49,823 nt of DNA from Planctomycetota bacterium (GTDB taxonomy: Bacteria; Planctomycetota; UBA1135; UBA2386). Of this stretch, positions 43,022 through 49,823 are shown piece by piece. A model generated the notes under the pieces. It was not told where the DNA came from and did no database searches. It saw only the letters and a list, made by a program, of their open reading frames with translations. Position 1 is the stretch's first letter. Each line of letters starts with the position of its first letter. The DNA lies in contig JACRLW010000096.1 of the NCBI GenBank assembly GCA_016235155.1, forward strand, positions 1 to 49,823. The letters are read 5' to 3'. A program made the translations under genes and the position numbers.

Positions 43022-45775
43022 GTGCCGAGTCCCCGCGTTCCGCACGCGGTCGCGGTCCTGGCCGCGATCGCCTCTTCTTCCGTCGCCGCGCACGGTCTCG
43101 TCGCCCAGCGCGTGCAGGTGAGGGCGGAGGTCCCGATCGCGGTGCAGGGCAAGCTGCTCGCGGACCCGGCGAAGGCCGGCGGGCGCGTCACCGATCCGGG
43201 GCCGGTCGTGCGGCTGCTCGAGAGTCCGAACGTCGACCGCTTCCTGCGCCGCGCGCAGGACTTCATCGGCCGCTCGGACTGGCCCAATGCGATCCGCGTG
43301 ATCCAGGACGTGATCGAAGGTCGCACGCTCGAGGAAGCGACCGAACGCGAGGCCGCCGGGAGAGAGTTCACCGGGACCCGGCCGGCGGGGGAGAACCCGA
43401 CGACCGCAGCGAGCGAGACCGCGCAATCGACGGGCAGCTCCGCGCACGACCCCTGGCGCGACGCCGGCGAGTCGAGCACGCAGTCGGTGTTCAGCGCCGA
43501 CGACCGTCTCTATCGGCCGGTTCAGCGTCTCTGTCACGAGCTGCTCGCCGCGATGCCGCCCGAGGCGGTGGCCTGGTATCGCGCGCAGTACGCGGTCCAC
43601 GCCGATCGCGAACTCGACGCTGCGCGGCGCGCGCGCGACGTCGCCGCGCTCGAACTCGTGCACGACCGCTGGTTCCTCACGCGCGCGGCCAATCAGGCGC
43701 TCCGCACCGCCGGCGACCTGTTGATGGACCAGGGCCGCATGCGCGCGGCGTACCAGGCCTATCGCCGCCTGCTCGACGTCCACCAGGAATCCGCGCGACG
43801 CGACGCGGGGCTCGACGACCTGTGGCTGCGCACGCGCGCGATGCTGTGCCTCGCGTTGCTCGGTGAACGCAGCAGCGCCGGCGCCGTGATCGACGAACTG
43901 CGCGAACACCACGCGATGGACTCGCTGCGCATCCAGGGTGAACTCGTGCCGGTCGCCGGACTGGCCGAGAGCGACGCGTTCCGCGCGGTCGGCGTCGCGC
44001 ACGCCGCCGAAACGGCTCGCACGCGCGCCACCGCGTTCCGGTCGCCGAACGAGCGACCGGTGCCGCTGTTCGAGCACCGCTTCACCGACCCGGCGCCGTA
44101 TCGACCCGGCAAGGGTCAGGACGACCAGGGACAGGTCGTCTTCATCGGCAACGACAACGAAAGCCCGTCGGCGACGCCGCGCTACGGCGACTTCCAACCG
44201 GGGACGCACGCGTGCTTCCTCCCCGGCGGCGCACCCGATTCGGCGACGCTCGCGTTCTTCGACCACTTCCGCGTCACGCTCGTCGAGGCGTCGAGCGGCA
44301 AGCTGCTCGCGAGCACGACGCTCGACGCGACGGTTCCGGGCCCGGCGCCCGGCACGCCGCGCGTGCGCATCCCCGCGTACGACTGGAACGTGCTGCGCGT
44401 CGGCGCCGACGCCGAACGGATCTACTCGGTGACCGGTCCGTCCGGGCGTCGCCTCGCCGGGATGAAGAGCGTGTTGCGCACGACGCTCGAAGCACGCCGA
44501 CGCAGCGACCTCGAGCCGGTGTGGAGCACCGAGGCGTCGCAGGAGTTGCGCGACGTGACCTTCCTCGCCGCGCCGACGGTCGAGGGCAGCAAGCTGTTCG
44601 TGCCGGCGATGCACGCGGGCACCTATTGGCTGCTCGCCCTGAACGCGAACGACGGCTCGATCCTGTTCCGCACGCCGCTGCATCGCGAGGGCACCGAGCT
44701 CGCGAAGCCGCCGACGGTGCCGGTCGTGGTCGACGCCGGGTCCGCCTACGTGCTGACCAACGCCGGCGCGCTCGCGTCGGTCGACGTGCTCTCGGGTTCG
44801 ATCGAGTGGATCCGCCGCTACGAGCGCTCCGACCCGATCCGTCCGCCGCGCCGCCGGCCGGTCGCGGACACGCAGCGGCAGGTCGCGTTCGGCGGTCAGT
44901 ACTTCCGCGAGCTCCCGCTCGACGGCTTCGCGCCGAGCGATCTCGTCGTGGAGGGCGGCCTGGTCGTGATCGCGCCGAGCGACGGCGAGGAACTGATCTG
45001 CGTCGACGGCGCCACCGGCGAACCGCGCTGGATGTGCGAGCGCCGCGACATGCAGTACGTGATCGGCGCCGAGCTCGGCCTCTTGTTCCTCGGCGGCGAG
45101 GACTCGGTCACCGCGATCGGGCTCGCGAGCGGCGTGCGCCTGTGGCGCTCGTCGTTGCCCGCGTTCGAGGGCAGCACGCGTTGGCGCGGCCGCGGACTGG
45201 TGCGCGACGGCCGCCTGCTCGTGCCCGCTGAGCGCAGCGTGCTGGTGATGCCGACCGACGCTTCGCAACCGTGGACGTCGATCCCCATCCCGTCATTCCG
45301 CCTCGGCCGCGATCCGCTCGGCGGCGCCACCAACCTCTTCGCGCACGGTCCGTGGCTCGCGGCCGCGCACGCGGGCGGCATCGAGGTGTTCAGCACCGTC
45401 GACGCACTCTTCGACGTCGCGCGGCAGATCGACGACCCGCTGCGCAAGGCGATGGTCCTCGCTCAAGCCGGCGAACTCGTCGCCGCGGTCGACGCGATCG
45501 AGAACGTCGCTCCAAGCACCGATGCAGGGCTGCTCGACGAAGTCGGCCGCCGCATGGTCGCGTGGTGCGGCGAGATCGCCCTCGCGCACGCGACGCGCGG
45601 TTCGCGCGACAAGGCGCTCGAAGCGATGGCGCGCGCGCGCGCGCGAATGACGTCGAATCGTCTCGTGCAACGCTGGCATCTCGTACGCATCGAGCTGTTC
45701 GCGGCGCTCGGCGATCTCGACGCGGTCGGCGCCGAACAGGAAGCGCTCTACGCGCTGATGGAGACCGGCGGATGA
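43022..45775 (+). CDS. Secreted PQQ-like beta-propeller protein with N-terminal helical domain
   Basis: 917 residues from a GTG giving VPSPRVPHAVAVLAAIASSS, a signal peptide ending near VAAHGLVAQ. Residues ~50-330 are helical, TPR-like (RRAQDFIGRSDWPNAIRVIQ, LYRPVQRLCHELLAAMPPEA, MRAAYQAYRRLLDVHQESAR). The rest forms a PQQ-type propeller with typical blades: LLALNANDGSILFRTPLHRE, YVLTNAGALASVDVLSGSIE, VVIAPSDGEELICVDGATGE, GEDSVTAIGLASGVRLWRSS. A helical tail follows. Large secreted PQQ-like proteins of this form are common in Planctomycetota; they are usually not dehydrogenases. Role unknown. It overlaps the next gene by four bases. Confidence 0.87.
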   Translation: MPSPRVPHAVAVLAAIASSSVAAHGLVAQRVQVRAEVPIAVQGKLLADPAKAGGRVTDPGPVVRLLESPNVDRFLRRAQDFIGRSDWPNAIRVIQDVIEGRTLEEATEREAAGREFTGTRPAGENPTTAASETAQSTGSSAHDPWRDAGESSTQSVFSADDRLYRPVQRLCHELLAAMPPEAVAWYRAQYAVHADRELDAARRARDVAALELVHDRWFLTRAANQALRTAGDLLMDQGRMRAAYQAYRRLLDVHQESARRDAGLDDLWLRTRAMLCLALLGERSSAGAVIDELREHHAMDSLRIQGELVPVAGLAESDAFRAVGVAHAAETARTRATAFRSPNERPVPLFEHRFTDPAPYRPGKGQDDQGQVVFIGNDNESPSATPRYGDFQPGTHACFLPGGAPDSATLAFFDHFRVTLVEASSGKLLASTTLDATVPGPAPGTPRVRIPAYDWNVLRVGADAERIYSVTGPSGRRLAGMKSVLRTTLEARRRSDLEPVWSTEASQELRDVTFLAAPTVEGSKLFVPAMHAGTYWLLALNANDGSILFRTPLHREGTELAKPPTVPVVVDAGSAYVLTNAGALASVDVLSGSIEWIRRYERSDPIRPPRRRPVADTQRQVAFGGQYFRELPLDGFAPSDLVVEGGLVVIAPSDGEELICVDGATGEPRWMCERRDMQYVIGAELGLLFLGGEDSVTAIGLASGVRLWRSSLPAFEGSTRWRGRGLVRDGRLLVPAERSVLVMPTDASQPWTSIPIPSFRLGRDPLGGATNLFAHGPWLAAAHAGGIEVFSTVDALFDVARQIDDPLRKAMVLAQAGELVAAVDAIENVAPSTDAGLLDEVGRRMVAWCGEIALAHATRGSRDKALEAMARARARMTSNRLVQRWHLVRIELFAALGDLDAVGAEQEALYALMETGG

Positions 45776-46812
45776 CACGACGCGCGGTGTTCGCAACCCT
45801 CTGTGTCGCTCTCCTCGTGCCCACGCTGCGGTCGCAGGAAGAAGGCGGCGCCCTGTTGCCGAAGGGCGTCACGCCCGAGATCGCAAGCGCGATCGAACGC
45901 GGCCTGCAGTACCTCGCGCGCACGCAGAACCGCGACGGTTCGTGGCGCAACACCGGCGGCTACGGGTCGTACCCGGCCGCGATGACCGCGCTCGCGGGCA
46001 TGGCGGTGATCGGCTCGGGGTCCACGCCGACGCGTGGCCGTCACTGGCTCGTCGTGCGGCGCGCGACCGAGTACCTGATCCGGTGCCAGGGCACCGAGGG
46101 CACGATCTCGTCGCTCGCGGAAGAGGGCCGCAGCATGTACGGCCACGGCTTCTCGACGATGTTCCTCGCCGAGGTCTACGGCATGGAAGAGGACCGGCGC
46201 CGGCAGGAGATCCTGCACGACGTGTTGACCAAGGCCGTGCAACTCACCGCGCGTTCGCAGTCGCGCGCCGGCGGTTGGCTCTACTCGCCGGACCAGAACG
46301 GCGACGAGGGCAGCGTGACCGTCACGCAGATCCAAGCGCTGCGCGCGTGCCGCAACGCGGGCATCCTCGTGCCGACCAAGACGATCGACTCGGCGGTGAA
46401 GTACATCGTCGACAGCGCCAACCCCGACGGCAGCATCCGCTACAGCGTGAACTCCGGCGGAGGAGGCCGTCCGCCGATCACCGCGGCCGCCGTGGCCGTG
46501 CTCTACAACGCGGGCCGCTACGACGATCCGCTCGCCGAGCGGGCGCTCCTGTACGCGAAGCGCACCTTGCCGATCAACGGCAGCGGCAACGGTCACCACT
46601 TCTACTCGCAGCTCTACCTCGCGCAGTCGCTGTGGCAGCGCGGTGGTCCGGACTGGGACGAGTACTACGCGGCGATGGCGCGCTGGCTGGTCAGCCAGCA
46701 GCAGCGCGACGGCTCCTGGATCGGTGACGGCGTCGGCTCGACCTACGGCACGGGCATCGCGTTGACGATCCTGCAGTTGCCGTACGCGTACCTCCCGATC
46801 TACCAGCGGTGA
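45772..46812 (+). CDS. Secreted prenyltransferase/squalene oxidase-repeat protein
   Basis: 346 residues. Signal peptide MTRRAVFATLCVALLVPTLR, cleaved near QEE. The mature protein is an alpha-alpha barrel of terpene cyclase-type repeats (QYLARTQNRDGSWRNTGGYG, TARSQSRAGGWLYSPDQNGD, WLVSQQQRDGSWIGDGVGST), with QW-like xDGSW motifs. No DxDD or other cyclase motif is present, so it is not a hopanoid cyclase. Planctomycetota commonly have such proteins next to vWA/BatA genes. The ATG lies inside the upstream stop (ATGA), and the following gene begins 3 bases after its stop, so this is the middle of an operon. Confidence 0.88.
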   Translation: MTRRAVFATLCVALLVPTLRSQEEGGALLPKGVTPEIASAIERGLQYLARTQNRDGSWRNTGGYGSYPAAMTALAGMAVIGSGSTPTRGRHWLVVRRATEYLIRCQGTEGTISSLAEEGRSMYGHGFSTMFLAEVYGMEEDRRRQEILHDVLTKAVQLTARSQSRAGGWLYSPDQNGDEGSVTVTQIQALRACRNAGILVPTKTIDSAVKYIVDSANPDGSIRYSVNSGGGGRPPITAAAVAVLYNAGRYDDPLAERALLYAKRTLPINGSGNGHHFYSQLYLAQSLWQRGGPDWDEYYAAMARWLVSQQQRDGSWIGDGVGSTYGTGIALTILQLPYAYLPIYQR

Positions 46813-46815
46813 GTG

Positions 46816-49007
46816 ATGACGCTCGGCCTCGCCTTCCTCAATCCGCTGCTGCTCTGGGCCCTACCGCTCGTCGCGGTGCCGATCGTCATCCATCTCCTCA
46901 ACCGCCGGCGCTTCGACAAGCGTCGCTGGGCGGCGATGGAGTTCCTGCTGCGCGCGATGCGGCTCAACCGCCGACGCTTGCAGATGGAGCAGTGGCTCGT
47001 GCTCGCGCTGCGCACGCTCGCGGTGCTCCTGCTCGTGCTGCTCGTCGCCCGTCCGCGCCTCGCGGGCGGCGTGCTCGGCAACGACATCGGTCACCATGTC
47101 GTGTGCATCGACGACTCGCCGTCGATGGCGCACCGCGGCGGCGCCGACGACGCGATGGACCGCGCGCGCGAAGCGGTGATCCGGCTCGCGACGAACGTCG
47201 CCGAGGAACGACCGGGCGACCTGTTCTCGCTGCTGCTCACTTCGGCGCCCGGGCAAGCGCTGCTCGCCGCCGTGCCCTCGGGTGCGGACCTGCCGCGACG
47301 CGTACGCGAGGCCGTCGCAACGCTGCGGCCGAGCGACGTCGCGCTCGATCTCGCGGTGCTGTTGCCCAAGCTCGACGACGTGAGCGCCACAGCCCAGGCC
47401 GCCGACCGCACCGAGACCTACGTCGTCACCGCCCTGCGCCGCCGTGACTGGGTCGCGCGCGGCGGCGAGCCGAACGCGGCATTCGTCGCGTGGCTCGCGG
47501 CGCGCGATCCCGAGTCGCAGCACCTGCAGGTGATCGACGTCGGCGCGCGCGACCAGGAGAACGTCGCGGTGATCGACGTGCGCTGCGCCGACCGCGTCGC
47601 GATCGCCGGCGTGCCGATGAACGTCGTCGTCGACGTGAGGAACTTCGGCCGCGACGAGTCGTCGCCCCAAGAGCTCCAGGTCGAAGTCGACGGCAAGAAC
47701 CGCAGCGCGATGCCGGTGCCCGCGATCGCGGCGGGCGAGACGGCGCGGCTCGCGTTCGTCGAGACCTTCCATGTCGCCGGCTGGCACGGCGTGGGCGCCG
47801 CCCTGCCGAACGATCGCTACGCGGTCGACGACACCAGGAGCTTTGCGGTCGAAGTGCGCGCGGCGTCGAAGGTGCTCGTGTTCGACGGCGCGATCGGCGA
47901 AGCGCCGGAGGACGCCGAGACCTTCTACCTCGCCGCCGCGCTCGAGGGCGGCGACGGCGCCACGTTCGGCATCGACGTGCGCGTACACCCCGACCACGAA
48001 CTCGCAACGGTGCCGGTCGAGGAACTCGCGCAAGCCGACCTCCTCCTGCTCGCGAACGTCGCGCGCGTCACGCCCGAGGTGGTCGCGCGGCTCGAAGGTT
48101 TCGCGCGCCAGGGCGGCGGGGTCGCGTTCTGGCTCGGCGACCAGATCGACGTCGCGAACTACTCCCAGCTGCTCTGGAAGAACGGCCAGGGTCTCCTGCC
48201 GTTGCAACCGGTCGGCGTCGCCGGCGACCTCGACCAACCGAAGGGCGTCTGGCTCGTCGACGGCGAACAGCCGCTCTTCGCGTACGCGCGCGACGCGTTG
48301 CGCACGATGTTCGCGCAGCTCGTGCTGGTCGGACGCTGGATCACGCTGCGCGAGGACCCCAACGCTCCGGTCGACATCGCGCTGCGCGTCGGCGACGCCG
48401 ACGGCGAACCCCTCTTGGCCGGCAAGCCGTTCGGCGACGGCGGGCGCGTGCACGTGATCGCGACGAGCGCCGACGCGGCGTGGACCGACTGGCCGCGGTG
48501 GCCCGCGTTCCTCATCACGCTCGAACGACTGCACGCGACGACCGCGCGCCCGCAGGACTTCGGCCGCACCAACCTGCGGCCCGACGGCACCTTGATCATC
48601 GACGTCGACCCGAGCCGACACCGGCCCGACGTCGAAGTGCGCAGCAGGGGCGGCGACGCCGAGGCGCGCACCTTCGCCGCGCCGCCGTCGGGCGCCGACG
48701 TCGTTGCCGTGAAGGTGCCGATGGCGGAACTCCCCGGCACCGGGCTGTTCGCCGTCGTGCGCAAGACGCACGCGGGCGGCGAAGACACGCTGCTCTGCGC
48801 GCGGAATCCGCTGCCGGAGGAGGGCGAACTCGAACCGCTCGGTTCCGCGGCGCTGGTCAGCTCGTTGCCGGAGGAACTGCGCGAACGCGTCACGGTGCGC
48901 GAGGGTCAGGAACAGGCGGCGGCTCGCTGTGGCGTTGGCTCGGTCTGGTGATGCTGTTCGCGATGCTGCTCGAGTCGGTCCTCGCCTGGAGGTTCGGGCG
49001 GCGCTGA
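46816..49007 (+). pseudogene. BatA-like vWA membrane protein, frameshifted near the C-terminus
   Basis: The N-terminus is the BatA domain with LAFLNPLLLWALPLVAVPIV and HLLNRRRFDKRRWAAMEFLL, a second helix at about 60-78, and a vWA-like domain with the MIDAS motif CIDDSPSM (Asp99, Ser101, Ser103). A GATase-like segment follows (ALEGGDGATFGIDVRVHPDH and ARLEGFARQGGGVAFWLGDQ). In the given sequence the frame stops at 48951 after VREGQEQAAARCGVGSVW. The next frame carries the missing C-terminal helix (SLWRWLGLVMLFAMLLESVL, ending AWRFGRR), stop at 49007. The two joined make a normal BatA-like length of about 730 residues. A missing base near 48915 (GGCGGCGGC stretch) explains the break; sequencing error or a real mutation cannot be separated here. 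Confidence 0.82.
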
Positions 49008-49022
49008 GGCGCGCGCTCACGC

Positions 49023-49823
49023 ATGGACGAACTCCTCCGCTGGCTCGCCGGTGCCAAGGGCATGCATGTCACCGACGACAGCGAACTCGCGCTCGAGTTC
49101 GCGGCGTTCCCGTCGGGTGGCCGCGGCTTGCTCGTGCTGCTCGGCATCGCCGCCGTGCTCGGCATCGTCGTGTTCGCGTACGCGCGCGACGCGCACCGTC
49201 TCACCCGTGCGCGGCGGCTCGTGCTGACTTCGTTGCGCGCCGCGGCGGTGGTCCTCACGTGCCTGTTGCTGCTCGATCCGCAGCTCGTCGCCGTGCGTCG
49301 CGAAGTGCGACCCGGCCAGACCCTGATCCTCGTCGACGGTTCGCAGTCGATGACGCAGGTCGACGGCTTCCGTCACCCCCAGGTGCAGGCGCTGGCGACC
49401 GCATGGCGCGAACTCGGCGTCCGCGATCCCGGCGCGACGTCACGCGTGCAGCTCGCGCAGACCCTGCTCGGACGGGACGACGGCGCGCTGCTCGAGACGC
49501 TGCGCGCGCACAACCGCGTGCTGGTGTGGTCGTTCGCCGCGGGTCTCGAACCGATCGCGTCGCTCGAACTGCGTCGCGACGAGGAAGCGGCGCAGCCGCG
49601 GACTACGCCGAGCTTCGACGCGACCGCACTGCGCGCCGAAGGCAGCTACACCAACCTCGGCGGCGCCGTGCGCGAAGCGCTCGGCCGTGCGGCCGCGGCG
49701 AACGTGGCGGCGGTGATCCTGTTGACCGACGGCCGCCGCAACCTCGGACCGCAGGGTGCGGAGGTCGCGCGCCTGCTCCGCAACCGCGCGGTGCCCGCGA
49801 CCCTGATCGTGCCGATCGGCGAT
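49023..49823 (+). CDS. vWA-domain membrane protein, partial
   Basis: 267 residues to the right edge; the C-terminus is missing. It begins MDELLRWLAGAKGMHVTDDS and has two helices (RGLLVLLGIAAVLGIVVFAY and VLTSLRAAAVVLTCLLLLDP). The vWA domain has an intact MIDAS: VDGSQSM (Asp, Ser, Ser), the Thr in SYTNLGGAV, and Asp in LLTDGRRN. The family is the second vWA protein of MoxR/BatA-type planctomycete operons, often with a glutamine-amidotransferase-like C-terminus. It starts 15 bases after the BatA-like gene's expected stop and is in its operon. Confidence 0.85.
   Translation, partial: MDELLRWLAGAKGMHVTDDSELALEFAAFPSGGRGLLVLLGIAAVLGIVVFAYARDAHRLTRARRLVLTSLRAAAVVLTCLLLLDPQLVAVRREVRPGQTLILVDGSQSMTQVDGFRHPQVQALATAWRELGVRDPGATSRVQLAQTLLGRDDGALLETLRAHNRVLVWSFAAGLEPIASLELRRDEEAAQPRTTPSFDATALRAEGSYTNLGGAVREALGRAAAANVAAVILLTDGRRNLGPQGAEVARLLRNRAVPATLIVPIGD

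Noticed and set aside
48905..48930. Programmed -1 frameshift at the GGC run
   Set aside because: No X-XXY-YYZ slippery heptamer fits the frames and no clear downstream pseudoknot was seen.

Overview
The window is a GC-rich bacterial chromosome segment of about 50 kb, almost fully coding, with no tRNA, rRNA, CRISPR array, insertion sequence or phage gene that I could see. The gene content suggests a Planctomycetota-like bacterium: alternative complex III, secreted PQQ-propeller and prenyltransferase-repeat proteins, BatA/vWA membrane proteins, a Ser/Thr kinase with a membrane tail, HEAT-repeat proteins, and many signal peptides and lipoboxes on proteins without clear homologues. This placement is an inference from gene content; there is no rRNA to confirm it.

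Layout. (1) 1-5588, minus strand: the actA-actB-actC-actD part of the alternative complex III operon (quinol:electron-acceptor oxidoreductase), tightly overlapped and cut by the left edge. (2) 5901-10174: an SGNH hydrolase diverging from a NodU/CmcH-type carbamoyltransferase, an SxtJ-family membrane protein and a DUF5989 micro-membrane protein. This looks like a carbohydrate or metabolite carbamoylation module and is closed on both sides by intrinsic terminators. (3) 10442-18203, housekeeping: a sigma-70 factor, the haem chaperone HemW, a metallophosphoesterase with a membrane partner, the chromosome-partition pair ParA/ParB with a parS site inside parB, a membrane-anchored cyclophilin-like protein, a lipoprotein and an HNH nuclease. 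(4) 18258-33334, same-strand genes mostly for the cell envelope: two large secreted proteins, a PIG-L deacetylase, a gluzincin-type peptidase, a DUF374 acyltransferase, a lipoprotein, RNase HIII, DapF, an SDR, a secreted helical protein, an M48 membrane peptidase and a carboxypeptidase-regulatory-like protein. (5) 33335-36636: a divergent FabD-like acyltransferase and ABC ATPase against a MacB/FtsX-type permease. (6) 37279-40622: a kinase with a polytopic membrane tail, and a membrane-anchored alpha/beta hydrolase. (7) 40629-49823: a HEAT/NHL-like secreted protein (frameshifted), then a co-directional set of PQQ-propeller protein, prenyltransferase-repeat protein, BatA/vWA protein (frameshifted near its end) and a second vWA membrane protein cut by the right edge.

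Two reading-frame breaks are visible. At about 41,121 the repeat spacing shows that the first repeat interval lost roughly 80 bases out of frame. At about 48,915 a one-base shift removes the C-terminal membrane helix of the BatA-like protein. Start codons were chosen by signal peptides, conserved N-termini, overlaps with upstream genes and ribosome-binding-like purines; several are GTG or TTG. Very long ORFs antisense to real genes are GC-rich shadows and are not annotated.
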